A DNA stretch of 64,000 nucleotides, from NCBI RefSeq assembly GCF_036850765.1, contig NC_089490.1, forward strand, positions 103,156,074 through 103,220,073. The letters are read 5' to 3'. Below the pieces are notes generated by a model that had not been told where the DNA came from, made no database searches, and saw nothing but the letters and a program-made list of their open reading frames with translations. Positions 45,490-57,391 of this stretch are shown here, one piece after another (position 1 is the first letter of the stretch; the number at the start of each line of letters is the position of its first letter). Both the position numbers and the translations under genes were made by a program. The stretch is from Saccopteryx bilineata. Taxonomy: Eukaryota > Chordata > Mammalia > Chiroptera > Emballonuridae.

Positions 45490-46115
45490 TGTCATCATTC
45501 AGGTGACCATAGCCACAGCTTCCGTTCTTGACTCTTTAAAATTATTTCACATCCGGAATGGTCTTTGAAAACTCTATATCAAATCATGACATTCCTTTCT
45601 TATAGCATAAAATCCCGTTTAGAATAGAATCCCAACTTCTTTCCTCGGCCCACGTGGCCCTCCATGACCTGTGCGCTCCCTGCATCTCCAGCCTCAGCTT
45701 TGTTCTCTCCCAACCCTTAAGTTCCACAGCCTGTCAGTTCCTCGAAACAGCCACACGTTTTTTCACTCCGGCCCCTTTGCACATGCCTGTTCCTCCGCCT
45801 GGAATGCCATCTCCGAGGATGACAGGCTTCTTCTCATCCTTCATGTATCAGACCAAAAGTCGCCTTCTCAGAGTAGGCGTCCTGAATGGCCACCATTTAT
45901 TCCCTCACACAGTGTCTTGTTTATTTCACTTCTACTACTTCTTACAATCTGAATTTATTGTTTTTATTCATTTGCTTTTTTGGTTATTGTCTGTCTCTCC
46001 CAGAAAAAAATAAGCCCCGTGAGGACAGAAGTATTGTCTCTTTTTCATTGTTTGGTCTTCGTTGCCCAGGGCTGTGCCTGCCACAGAGTTGGGACTCAAT
46101 ATTTTCTTACATGGA
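45490..46115 (+). mobile_element. L2 3' region relic
   Basis: L2 wording across the block, for example CACGTGGCCCTCCATGACCT, CCCTTTGCACATGCCTGTTC and CCAGGGCTGTGCCTGCCAC. The 119-, 93- and 91-residue open frames here are remnants, not genes. Confidence 0.72.
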
Positions 46116-46424
46116 GAAACGCAGGAGTGAATTTCTATTGTTTATAAACCTCCGGGAATAAAAATCCCTCCAGGAATAAAAATCCCAAACCTCTTGTTGG
46201 CACATTCTAGGATAGATGTGAAAAGTTGTTTTTATGTTGGGCTAAATTAAAAAAAAAAAGATAGAACGAGACCTGGAGAGAAGGGAGCGTCGGTCTCCTC
46301 TATGAGAAGAGAGAAGAGAACACTCCAGCAGCAAAGAGTTTAAAAACTCATTTGAATTTAGAGACACGATTGATGAGTTGCTTTTCTACCATCCATTAAG
46401 TAAGACCTGTTGGTGGATAGGATG

Positions 46425-46575
46425 AGTATTAGAGCCAGGAGTCTGAATTCTCATCCCTGACCCGCCACTTACTAGCTGTGTGACCAAGGGCAAGTTGGAT
46501 AATGGCTCTGAGTCCATTCGAGTGAGAAATGGACCCATGAGTCTGCTACAGAGTAAGTGCTCAGTACGTGTTAAT
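46425..46575 (+). mobile_element. MIR relic
   Basis: Wording CCGCCACTTACTAGCTGTGT, GACCAAGGGCAAGTT. Confidence 0.7.
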
Positions 46576-46809
46576 TAGCAATTGTTCTTTTAATTCTGCT
46601 GAAAAGATTTTTTAAGGCATCCCATAGCCAGTTTAAAAGATACCAATAGCTAAAGCCTAGCACAGTGCCAGGTGTTTCAGATGTCAATGGGGGGGGGGGG
46701 TTTAAAACACAGAGGGTTGGACCCTCTAGTAGTTTCTGATTTAGTAGTGCTGGTAGGGCGTAAGAATTTGCATTTCTAACAGTTAAGTTTCCATGCTGCT
46801 GGACTGGGG

Positions 46810-47030
46810 GCCACACTATACTTGACAGTGGTTAAGTACATCAACTCTGGTGCCAGACTGGCTGCGTTCAAGTCCTGACTACACCTCCCTAGATATATGA
46901 TCTGGATTGAAGTTCTTAAGCCCTCTGGCCTCAGCTCCCGCTTCTGAAAGTAGAGATAATAATAGAGCCTTTCTCCAGAGGTCATTAGAAGGTTTAAAAG
47001 AGGCCTCACATACTGCAATTGTTTAAGATA
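46810..47030 (+). mobile_element. MIR relic
   Basis: Wording CTGGTGCCAGACTGGCTGCG, TTCAAGTCCTGACTACACC. Confidence 0.7.
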
Positions 47031-47309
47031 TATAGACTGTTATTTGTTAATAAAAAAACAAAATGAATTTAAAGCATTGCTACGCAATAGATCTTTCTGG
47101 GATTATGGAAAGGTCTTATTCCGTGCAGTTCAATTCTGTAGCCATAAAGTATGTGTGGCTATCAAGTACTTGAAATGTGGCTAGCACAATTAAAGAGCTG
47201 ACCATTTGATTTCAATTAATTTTAATGAATTTAAGTTTAAATAGGCACAAATGTTCAATTAGAGTTCCTTCCCAAGACCCGGACAGAGCCCAGCACTTTG
47301 GAAAGCTGA

Positions 47310-47480
47310 GAACACAGGGCAATGTAAAGACCTGGGTGTGTGATCAACCACTTTCTAACTGCGTGACCTTGAGCAAGCAGCTCAATTTCTTAGCAACAAA
47401 ACATCATCTGTAAAAGGGAAATAGCACTTGCTCTGATTCCTCAGAAATTCTCTGTGTTTCAATGTGATAATTAATGTAAA
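47310..47480 (+). mobile_element. MIR relic
   Basis: Wording TAACTGCGTGACCTTGAGCA, then CATCTGTAAAAGGGAAATAG. Confidence 0.65.
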
Positions 47481-47810
47481 ATCATAAAGGCAATACTATT
47501 GCAAGGATTTCTGTAAAGCTTTATATTTTGGGATTTTCTTCCCCCTGACCTGCCTTAATGGCAATGGCTCTGTCGTCTTGTCTTTTGTGTCCACAGAGCC
47601 CAACACACAGTAGGTCCCATGTTAAAATGCAGCCTTCACACAGGATGTCTTCTAATGTTCTAGGACATGTAGTAAAGAGGAAGAAATAGCTATATAGTTT
47701 AAAATACATCAATATGTCTCAAAGTGTTATTGTCCAAAAGTGTTTTTCAACTAATATTTATTTTGTAACAATTATAAATAATTCAGTTCTTTTAAAAACT
47801 GAAAAATGCA

Positions 47811-48125
47811 GCCTGACCAGGTGGTGGCGCAGTGGATAGAGAGTTGGACTGGGATGCGAAGGACCCAGGTTCGAGACCCTGAGGTCGCCAGCTTGAGCGT
47901 GGGCTCATCTGGTTTGAGCAAGGCTCACCAGCTTGAGCCCAAGGTCACTGTCTCGAGCAAGGGGTCACTCTGTCTGCTGTAGCCCCATGGTCAAGGCACA
48001 TATGAGAAGGCAATCAGTGAACAATTAAGGAGACTAAGGAGCTGCAACGAAGAATTGATGCTTCTCATCTCTCTGTCTATCTGTCCCTATCTGACTCTCT
48101 CTGTCTCTGTTGCAAAAACAAAACA
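47811..48125 (+). mobile_element. SINE type B, plus
   Basis: Complete copy. Imperfect TSD AACTGAAAAATGCA on the left and ACCTGAAAAAATGCA on the right. Confidence 0.9.
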
Positions 48126-48245
48126 AACCTGAAAAAATGCAGAATATTATAAAGAGGAAATACAATTCCCTCATAATCCCTCCACCTAGAGAAAGTCCTC
48201 ATTAATATTTTGAGGCATTTCTTTCCAATTATATGAGTATGAATT

Positions 48246-48393
48246 CCCTTCCTTCCTTCCTTCCTTCCTTCCTTCCTTCCTTCCTTCCTTCCTTCCTCCC
48301 TCCCTCCCTCCCTCCCTCCTTTCTTCCTTCCTTCCTTCCTTCCTTCCTTCCTTCCTTCCTTCCTTCCTTCCTTCCTTCCTTCCTCCCTCCCAC

Positions 48394-48460
<67 letters not shown>

Positions 48461-48462
48461 TC
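48246..48462 (+). repeat. Compound pyrimidine microsatellite
   Basis: About 215 bp of pure pyrimidine on the plus strand: CCTT units, a CCCT block, CCTT again, a second CCCT patch, then TTTC units to the end. Long frames on both strands are repeat translations. Confidence 0.97.
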
Positions 48463-48727
48463 ACAATTATATTTGAAGTACCTACTGTACGTTAGGTACT
48501 TTTCTAAGCTATGGTAATATTACAATGAAAAAAATGACAAAAAATCTTTGCCCTCATGGAGCTTTTATTCTAGTGGATGACATACATAAAATATAAAAAA
48601 TATACAAATATAATAAAAATATACACAGTAAAATTACACATTAAAAACAGTATCAGGCTCATGTAATTTATATGCTTATGTTGTTTATTCTTTTTTTCTC
48701 CTTTCTTTTATGTTGGAAAGTATTTTC

Positions 48728-49124
48728 TAATTTTTTTGTGACAAATACAGAGAGAGGGACAGATAGGGACAGACAGACAGGAAGGGAGAGAGATGATAAG
48801 CATCAATTCTTTGTTGTGACTCCTTAGTTGTTCATTGATTGCTTTCTCATATGTGCCTTGACCAGGGGGCTAGAGCAGAGTGAGTGACCCCTTGCTCAAG
48901 CCAGTGACCTTGGGCTCAAGCCAGTGACATTGGGCTTCAAGTCAGCAACCTTTGGGCTCAAGCCAGAGACCATGGGGCCATGTCTATGGTCCCATGCTCA
49001 AGATGGCGACCCTGCACTCAAGATGGCTGAGCCCGTTCTCAAGCTGGTGACCTCGGGGTCTCGAACCTGTGTCCTCTGCATCCCAGTCCGATGCTCTATC
49101 CACTGCGCCACTGCCTGGTCAGGC
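48728..49124 (-). mobile_element. SINE type B, long form, minus
   Basis: The head side is standard (CGCCACTGCCTGGTCAGGC). The middle is expanded with serial units of the CTCAAGCCAGTGACCTTGGG kind (about 48894-49030). The same long form occurs at 59939-60375. Confidence 0.88.
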
Positions 49125-49129
49125 ATTTT

Positions 49130-50100
49130 CAGGTCTTAAAAAGAAAGTTTTCTGGAGTCATCAGGACCCAAATTGTGTGTACTCCACCTCCTATTTCTGC
49201 ATGACTAACTTGGCTAATTACTCTGCCTTTTTGTAGCTTCAAATGAAAAAAATCTAAAACTTGAATCCTGAAAGAGTTTTCTAAATTAGAGTAGTGAGGA
49301 GCATGGAAGCAGGGGGCAAGGATGGGGAGCAAACTCATACTGTGAAGGGGAGTTGTAGCAGCTGGACAGACACAGCAAGAACAGACCTCTGTCCTCTTCT
49401 ATGCCCTGAGCCATGACCATCACGGCCCCCTCCATTTTATATGGAGTTTCTCTCCTTATTTCTTCTTGTTCCTTCTCTCACTCATGATCTTTGCCCCTTA
49501 GGATTTGTAAAAGGAGGAGATAGAGTCCATATTTGTTCAACACATCAAGGCAAAGCTCTTGTGTGACTTGGAATAAAAGAACAAATCCATGAATTAATGA
49601 AATTGTTGGGTAGACTGAAGTGTTATATTGACAGGCCCCAAGATAAATCATCAAGAGAGATGGCTTTCTTCTATTATCAGATTGGGGGAATCAAGGATAA
49701 TGTCGATTGTTTGCTGGTATCATTTATCCATCACAGGCTTGAGCCAGGGCCGAGTCTAAAGGTGAGGTAGCATTCTGTACAGGTGTTGAAGAGAACATTC
49801 AACATCTCTTTCTGCTTTTGGGTTTTACTGCTGATAATTACAATGACATCTCTGCTTCTTTTCTTTCTTTTTCATATTTATCACCACATCATTCATGCCA
49901 ACAGTGCATTCACATTGCTATTAGTCTTATATAAAATGCAACTATTAGCAATAAAAGGCTTTGCTATTAGACTAAGAGACAGTATAATATAGTATAAGAA
50001 TGTGTGGACCAGCATTGTTCAATACAAATAGAATGAAATTCATGAATGTACATAATTGAAACATTTCTAGTGTCCACATTAGAAAAGATGAAACTCATTT
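49130..50100. other. Intergenic stretch, nothing recognised
   Basis: No gene or clear repeat. Frames of about 70 residues here look random. Confidence 0.4.
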
Positions 50101-50110
50101 TAATCATGTC

Positions 50111-50480
50111 CCTTTTTTTTGTATTTTTCTGAAGTGAGAAGCAGGGAGGCAGAGAGACAGACTCCCAGATGTGCCCGACCGGAATCCACCGGGCATGCCC
50201 ACTAGGAGACAGTGCTTTGCCCATCTGGGCTATTGTTCTGTTGCAATGGGAGCCATTCTGCGCCTGAAGTGGAGGCTATTGAGCCATTCTCAGCGCCCAG
50301 GCCAACTTTGCTCCAATGGAACCCTGGCTGCAGGAGGGGAAGAGAGAGAGAGAGAGAAAGGAGAGGAGGAAGGGTGCAGAAACAGATGGGTGCTTCTCCT
50401 GTGTGCCCTGAGGGGAAATCAAACTCAGGAAATCCACATGCTGGGCTGACACCCTACCACCGAGCCAATCAGGCAGGGCT
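50111..50480 (-). mobile_element. SINE type A, shorter variant, minus
   Basis: GTGAGAAGCAGGGAGGCAGA variant body. TSD TAATCATGTC (50101-50110) and TAGTCATGTC (50481-50490). Confidence 0.9.
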
Positions 50481-50629
50481 TAGTCATGTCATAAAAGATC
50501 ATTTCAATACATAATCAGTAGGAAAAAGTGTTAATGAGATATTTTATATATTTTATACTGTCTTCAGAATCTAGTGTCCATTTTATACTTAACAGCACAT
50601 CGTAATTCTAACTGATCACATCTCAAGCA

Positions 50630-50855
50630 CTGAATACCACATGGGTTAATAGATACTATATTGGATAGTGCAGATGTGGGTCCTGCCACCAAAGTACCTA
50701 GGGATACTCTGTGCTTCAATCTCCTCATCTACAAACTGGGGAAATGATAGTCCCCACCTTGTTTAGAATTGTTAAGAGAATTAAGTGAGCACTTAGAACA
50801 TTGTCTGACAGAGTTGGCTATCAGTAAATGTTAGCTGTTACCATCTGATATATGT
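50630..50855 (+). mobile_element. MIR relic
   Basis: Wording CAATCTCCTCATCTACAAAC, then GTTAAGAGAATTAAGTGAGC. Confidence 0.7.
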
Positions 50856-51439
50856 TTAACTACATTCTCATAATGATCAAAGCAATCTTTCAGTAAGATC
50901 TTACTCTGGTATTCCTAAATAGGGACTGATATCTTGCAATGATAAAAATCATTTGCCACTTCTGAATTTCTGCCTCACTTTAGAAAGAAATTACTGTGAA
51001 CAATTTTGTCTTAAGATGTGTTTTCCCAGAGCTGGGTAACCTATAACTTGACAAATGTTTGTATACTATTAGGTCTGAAAATAGATTCTTATTGAATTTT
51101 TCATATAAGCAGTATCATATTTTTATTAGGATATTCACAGTTATAAAATTATCCCAGATTGCTTTTTGATGAGCTCTCAAAAGATTAAAATCATGCTTCA
51201 TTACAGTAAGAGGATAGCACTGGTTTTCTTAAAACTATGGCATATAGCCATAAATTCATATTAATATCACAGGATATATTTGAAAGCCTGAGCACCATGA
51301 TATATAAATTTTTATTTGGGGCACTCATATGACTGGTTTTGAATAAATGATAGACTACTTCTACAACAGTTATTTTGGATCACTTAAAAAATATATCTTA
51401 GAAGTTTCTAAATCTTAAATTCTTTCATTCATTTTTATA

Positions 51440-51610
51440 TATTCACACATTTATTAATCCAACTATTTATTCAACAAATATGTATTAAGGGCTTACTATG
51501 TGCCAGAAACTTGACTAGACAAAGAGGAGTCATTGACTAGCAGAACATAGTCCCTGCCCTCATGAGTGTACATTCAGAGGGGGAGAAAGATATCAGAGGA
51601 GTTTTGACCA
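51440..51610. mobile_element. L2-like relic
   Basis: Wording GGGCTTACTATGTGCCAGAA, then GTCCCTGCCCTCATGAG. Similar pieces are at 48490-48600 and 53165-53360. Confidence 0.55.
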
Positions 51611-52048
51611 CAGCTTAGAAGAGGACCCTTGAAGAGAACACCTATTCCAGAAAAGGAACTAAAGTTTTGACATTATATGTGTGTGTGAGAAAAGTGTATT
51701 TTAACCTCTGACATATTTTGAGTTAGGCCATTGAGTCTCAATTCTGGATAGGAGGCAAGTAAGAAAGATGTGATTAGATTTGCCTTTTGAAAAGATAACT
51801 AGATACACTGTGGGGGGAAAAAGAGTTGGAGTAGGTTAAGGGAAGAGGCAGGAAGATAAAAATTCTATTGCTATCTTTGAAGCAATAGGTGATCTTAAAT
51901 GTAAAAAAATAAATAAGTTTAATAAATAGTTAGTAGATAAAACCAACAAGACTTGAAGATGCACTGAGTATCGAAAGTAAAGGAAAGGGAGATGACAAGA
52001 ATAACTCCTAGAATTTTAGGTTGTATAACTAGATGGATAGTTATACCC

Positions 52049-52118
52049 TTCTTTTTTCTCCTTCTTCTCCTTCCTCTTCCACTCTCTCCTCCTCCTCTTC
52101 CTTTTCTTTTTCTTCTAG
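52049..52118 (+). repeat. Polypyrimidine (CTT/CTC) tract
   Basis: Nearly pure C/T run of about 70 bp. Frames on both strands are repeat translations. Confidence 0.85.
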
Positions 52119-52372
52119 CTATATCCTTCTTCAAAATAAACATGAAGCAAACAAGATTTAAGGAAAAAAAATACTATGAGTTTTATTTTCAACTTCTAGA
52201 ATTTGAGATGCCTCAAAGATATCCAAGAGAAGAAGGAAGCAGTAGATGTTAGGGTCTGGGACTGGAGATGTCCATTCTCCAAGATGTTTGATGGATGCTT
52301 TGAATCTGGAAGCTCAAGTACTTCAGTCTGTAATGTGCTCTGGAATTATTTCTTTGTGCCTTTCTTCCTTTT

Positions 52373-52730
52373 TTTTTTCTCTGAAGTTGGAAATGGGGAG
52401 GCAGTCAGACAGACTCCCGCATGCGCCCAACCGGGATCTACCTGGCATGCCCACCAGGGGGCGATGTTCTGCCCATCTGGGGTGTTGCTCTGTTGTGACC
52501 AAACCTATTCTAGTGCCTGAGGCAGAGACCATGGAGCCATCCCCAGCGCCCGGGCCATCTTTGCTCCAATGGAGCCTCGGCTGCAGAGGGGAAGAGAGAG
52601 ACAGAGAGGAAGGAGAGAGGGAGGGGTGGAGAAGCAGATGGGCGCTTCTCCTGTGTGCCCTGGCCAGTAATACAACCTGGAACTCCTGCACACCAGGCTG
52701 ACGCTCTACTACTGAGCCAACCGGCCAGGG
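52373..52730 (-). mobile_element. SINE type A, minus
   Basis: Reversed copy ending CCGGCCAGGG. Flanked by CCTTTCTTCCTTTT and CCTTTCTTCTTTTT. Confidence 0.9.
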
Positions 52731-52929
52731 TCCCTTTCTTCTTTTTATTTTCTCTGTTTCTTGTTTCCACAACTCTTCTTATGCAGGCATCATATTTTCT
52801 ATTTTTTATCTCCCTTTTTTTTTGCAATATTTTTAGAAGATTCCCTCAATGTTTTTCATCCACCACTTCTATTGAGTGTCAGAAAAAATAATAATATAAG
52901 TCTATCAGACAAACCTCTCTGGTAATTGA

Positions 52930-53150
52930 CACTGCTATAAACTTGAATGTTTGTGTCGCCACCAAATTATATATGTTGAACCCTAATTCCCAATATGGTA
53001 GCATTGAGAGGTAAGGCCTTCCCAATGAAGTATTAGGAGGTAATTAGGTCATGAGGCCGTCATGAATGAGATTAGTGCCTTTGTAAAAGAGACCCCAAAG
53101 AACTCTCTTATTCCTTCCACTATGTGAAATATATTTTATCACATGACTGA
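52930..53150 (+). mobile_element. MaLR-type LTR fragment
   Basis: Same family wording as 28508-28861 (TTAGGTCATGAGGCCGTCAT, ATGAGATTAGTGCC), truncated on the right. Confidence 0.65.
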
Positions 53151-53684
53151 AAAATCCACTTATTTATTTATTTATTCACTCATTGATATTTATCAAGCAC
53201 CAACTATTTGCTAGGCTCTGTTGTAGGCCCTTGAAATATATTAATGAGTAATAGAGTCCAAGATTTATGACCTTGTTAGAGCTTAAACTGTAGCAGGCAG
53301 ATATAGATGACAAGCAATAGCCCTATTTAAAAGGTAAGTGCTATGGAAACAATAGAAAAGGAACTTGTATAAGGCAGGTTCAGAGTGTTGGGTGGGATTC
53401 AGGGTGAACTATTAAATAAGGTGGTCAGGATAAGACCTTGTTGAGTGAGGAATATCTGAGAAAAGACTTGAAGGAAATAAAGTTAGTTCTGGTTTAGGTA
53501 CAAAGAGATATATGCTCTCATGTGATATTATTAGGACTTATCTTTCTTTGAGACCTGTGATGACTTTATTCTCAGGCAGATTCTCCCCATATAGGGGCTC
53601 AGATGTTTCTGGTAACTTCAGGATTGTATTTTTACCAGTTTTGAAACTCTAGTACAAAGAGAAAGAAAACCTCATACAACTCAG

Positions 53685-53762
53685 TAGCAAAAAAAAAAAA
53701 AAAAAAAAAAAGAGAGAGAGAGAGAGAAAGAAAGAAACAAAGAAAGAAAGAAAAAAAAGAAA
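53685..53762 (+). repeat. A-run and GA/GAAA microsatellite
   Basis: Poly-A of over 20 bases followed by GA and GAAA units, just left of an L1 fragment. Confidence 0.9.
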
Positions 53763-53891
53763 TAAACCTACTTAAAAAAATGGACAAAGGACCTGGACTG
53801 ATATTTCTCAAGAGAAAATATACAAATGGTCAACTGGTACATGGAAAGGTATTCAACATCATTAATCATCAGGATAATAAAAATCAATGAG

Positions 53892-54256
53892 GCCCTGGCC
53901 GTTTGGCTCAGCGGTAGAGCGTCGGCCTGGCGTGCGGGGGACCCGGGTTTGATTCCCGGCCAGGGCACATAGGAGAAGCGCCCATTTGCTTCTCCACCCT
54001 CCCTTCCTCTCTGTCTCTCTCTTCCCCTCCCGCAGCCAAGGCTCCATTGGAGCAAAGATGGCCTGGGCGCTGGGGATGGCTCCTTGGCCTCTGCCCCAGG
54101 CGCTAGAGTGGCTCTGGTCGAGGCAGAGCATTGCCCCCTGGTGGGCAGAACGTCGCCCCTGGTGGGCATGCCGGGTGGATCCTGGTCGGACGCATGCGGG
54201 AGTCTGTCTGACTGTCTCTCCCAGTTTCCAGCTTCAGAAAAATACAAAAAAAAAAA
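53892..54256 (+). mobile_element. SINE type A, plus, nested in L1
   Basis: Complete copy. Left flank AAATCAATGAG (53881-53891); the right flank resumes ACCTCAATGAG. Confidence 0.92.
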
Positions 54257-54439
54257 ACCTCAATGAGACATAACCTCACACCTATTAGAATGGCTATTAA
54301 CAAAAAGATGAGATAAATGACAAGTGTTGGTGAGGATATGAAGAAAGAGAAATCTTTGTGTACTGTTGACAGGAATGTAAATTGGTATAGCCATTATGAA
54401 AAATAGTATATAAAAGTTTCCTCGAAAAATAAACATAGA

Positions 54440-54769
54440 GCCTGACCAGGTGGTGGCGCAGTGGATACGGCGTGGGACTGGAATGCGGAGGACCCAGGTT
54501 CAAGACCCCAAGGTCGCCAGCTTGAGTGCAGGCTCATCTGGCTTGAGCAAAAAGCTCACCAGCTTGGACCCAGGGTCGCTGGCTCCAGTAAGGGGTTACT
54601 CAGTCTGCTGAAGGCCCACGGTCAAGGCACATATGAGAAAGCAATCAATGAACAACTAAGGTGTCGCAACGCGCAACAAAAAACTAATGATTGATGCTTC
54701 TCATCTCTCCGTTCCTGTCTGTCTATCCCTCTCTCTGACTCTCTCTGTCTCTGTAAAAAAAAAAATAAT
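54440..54769 (+). mobile_element. SINE type B, plus, nested in L1
   Basis: Complete copy. The TSD AATAAACATAGA is at 54428-54439 and 54770-54781. Confidence 0.93.
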
Positions 54770-55905
54770 AATAAACATAGAATTACCTTATGATTCAGCA
54801 ATCCCATTTCTGGGTATTTATCCAAAGGAAACAAAATCACTATCTTGAAGACATATTAGCACCTCCATTGAAGCATTATTCACAATAACCAGGATATGGA
54901 AACAATCTAAATGTCTATCAGTGGATGAATGAATAAATAAAATGTGATATATATCTGTGTGTATAGATACAGATACATATATATAATAAGTATGTGTATA
55001 TATAATCTATACATCTCTGTCTATTCATATATATATACACACACAAAATAGAATATTATTCAGCTTTAAAAAGAAGGAAATCCTGCCATTCGCAGCAACA
55101 TGGGTGACCCTGGAGGACTTATGCTGAGTGAAACAAAACAGGCAAAAGAAGACAAATACTGCACGATTTCATTTATATGTGGAACCTAAAATAGTCAGAC
55201 TCATAGAAGTAGAAAGTATAATGGTGGTTTCCGGGGCCTAGGGTGAGGGGAAGATAGCGAGTTGTTGATTAAAGGATACAAACTTTCAGTAATGCAAGAT
55301 GAATAAGTCCTGAAGATCTAGTACAACAATATAAATATAGTAAACAATACTGTATAATACACTTGAAATTTTCTGAAGGGGTAGATCATCAGTGTTCTCA
55401 CCACAAAAAAATAAAAAGGGGAGAAGAGTTAATGGTAACTATGTGAGGTGGTAAATATATTATTTAGCTTGATTGTGGTGATTATTTCACAAGGTATTAC
55501 ATATACCAATATATCAAGTTGTATACCTAAATATATATAATTTTTATTTGTCAATTTTACCTCACTAGAGGAAGAAAAGAGGAAGAGAGACACTGTCTCA
55601 ATAATTCTGACAAAGTCACAGGTGTAGGTCTCACTGGCTGGCTCGGATTATGTGACAATCTCTGATTTAATGCCCGTGGTTTGTCCAGTTTTGGATTATA
55701 TTTTTACTCTGAAGTTTGGGTGAGGGGATAGGTAGACAATTGGAAGGACTGAAGGTAAGTAGTTCCCTGAAGAATAACTGAGGTGCCAGAAGAAAGATGA
55801 ATGCATTCTGAGCAAGCAAAACAAAACAAAAAGCCCAAGGATATCTAATTGACTCACTTGAATATAATTTTCCAAAGTAGCCCTATGCTTCAAGCTGACT
55901 TTTTT

Positions 55906-55942
55906 ATTTTTTTTTCTTTTTAGATTTTATTCATTCATTTTT

Positions 55943-55977
<35 letters not shown>

Positions 55978-56101
55978 AGTGGGGAGGAGCAGGAAGCATC
56001 AACCCCCATATGTGCCTTGACCAGGCAAGCCCAGGCTTTCGAACCGGCAACCTCAGCATTTCCAGGTCGATGCTTTATCCACTGTGCTACCACAGGTCAG
56101 A
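55906..56101 (-). mobile_element. SINE type C, minus
   Basis: Reversed copy. The TSD CTGACTTTTTT is at 55895-55905 and 56102-56112. Confidence 0.92.
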
Positions 56102-56446
56102 CTGACTTTTTTTCAAGATGTGCATGTCCCCCCTTTTAAACACATAATGATTTCCTCCTTTTCTTTAAATCCTAATCCCCTAAGCTCTCAGCATTTTGAG
56201 TTCATTAAAAAATATTAAGTCACCCTTGCAAATTCCTGAAAATGTCACTAGAATAACCAATATAGTCCCTTCTCCAGGTACAGTGACCCTACATAACACT
56301 GTGCCTCAGTTTCCTCATCTGTCACAAGAGAGTAAGAATAATGCCTACCACAGATGGCTGTTGTGGAGAATAAATAAATCAACAAATAAGTAAAATGTCT
56401 ATATATGTAGAAAAAGTGTAATGGATTACTTTATTATGATTGATAT

Positions 56447-57045
56447 TACTGCTCACAAAAATTAAGAGATCCGGGAATGTGCAGATACTCCAGTACTTTC
56501 AGCCTTTGTATACTGCATTTTCACCAGTGAAATAAAAGTTGGTTTTGCATCTCATTTGCATAATTGACCAACTTGCTTTGATTTGTCATTTGCTTTCTGA
56601 TGTTCTTGTTTAATAAAAAAAAATCAAATGCTTCTTTTTTTATCGCTTCATATTTATTTTGAATTATCCCCTCATTTTTCTTTTTCTTTTTTTTCAGAGA
56701 CAGAGAGAGTCAGAGAGAGGGACAGATAGGGATAGACAGACAGGAAGAGAGAGAGATGAGAAACATCAATTCTTCGTTGCAGTTCCTTAGTTGTCCATTG
56801 ATTGATTTCTCATATGTACCTTGACCGAGGGGCTACAGCAGACCGAGTGACCCCTTGCTCGAGCCAGTGACCTTGGGCTCAAACTGGTGGACCTTGCTCA
56901 AACCTGATGAGCCCGTGCTCAAGCTGGCAACCTCGGGGTCTTGAACCCGGGTCCTCTGCATCCCAGTTCCTCTGCATCCCAGTTCGACGCTCTATCCACT
57001 GCACCACCGCCTGGTCAGGCTATCCCCTCATTTTTGTGAGCAGTA
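56447..57045. mobile_element. Mariner-like MITE with nested SINEs
   Basis: Left end TACTGCTCACAAAAATTA, right end CATTTTTGTGAGCAGTA, an inverted pair bounded by TA. Its terminal repeat matches the 80-bp palindrome at 16308. Without the SINE insertion the element would be about 240 bp. No transposase frame remains. Confidence 0.78.
56680..57020 (-). mobile_element. SINE type B, minus, inside the MITE
   Basis: Complete reversed copy. The perfect TSD TATCCCCTCATTTTT is at 56665-56679 and 57021-57035. It contains a small duplication CCTCTGCATCCCAGTT near its head. Confidence 0.94.
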
Positions 57046-57048
57046 TAT

Positions 57049-57112
57049 ATATATATTTTTTTAATTTTTTTAATTTTTTCTTTATTTTTTTTCTTTATTC
57101 ATTTTTATAGAG

Positions 57113-57146
<34 letters not shown>

Positions 57147-57281
57147 GCAAGAGAGAAGGGGGGAAGAGCTGGAAGCATCAACTCCCATATGTGCCTTGAC
57201 CAGACAAGCCCAGGGTTTCGAACTGGCGACCTCAGCATTTCCAGGTCAACGTGTTATCCACTGCGCCACCACAGGTCAGAC
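57049..57281 (-). mobile_element. SINE type C, minus, at the MITE right end
   Basis: Reversed copy. The perfect TSD GTGAGCAGTATAT is at 57036-57048 and 57282-57294 and consists of the MITE's own terminal repeat. Confidence 0.93.
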
Positions 57282-57391
57282 GTGAGCAGTATATTTTTAA
57301 ATGCCAGCTGAGTGGCTAGTCAGAGATATTATTGACCCAAGATTCTCTTGAGAAGATAGAAAAAAGAATGAATTGATATTTGAGAGTTCTT

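Larger units (their letters stand above)
53763..55580 (+). mobile_element. L1 ORF2 end and 3' UTR with two nested SINEs
   Basis: Decayed L1 reading GGACAAAGGACCTGGACTGA, CTCACACCTATTAGAATGGC, TTCTGGGTATTTATCCAAAG, GAATATTATTCAGC and a 3' UTR end near 55560. The reading frame is broken many times. A type A and a type B SINE lie inside. Confidence 0.88.

Noticed and set aside
45654..46161. Three overlapping frames of 91-119 residues
   Set aside because: They fall in an L2 relic; the wording matches the L2 3' region and codon use is not protein-like.
48186..48517. Frames encoding long KERKKERK-like or FLPSFLPS-like proteins
   Set aside because: Pure translations of the tetranucleotide microsatellite.
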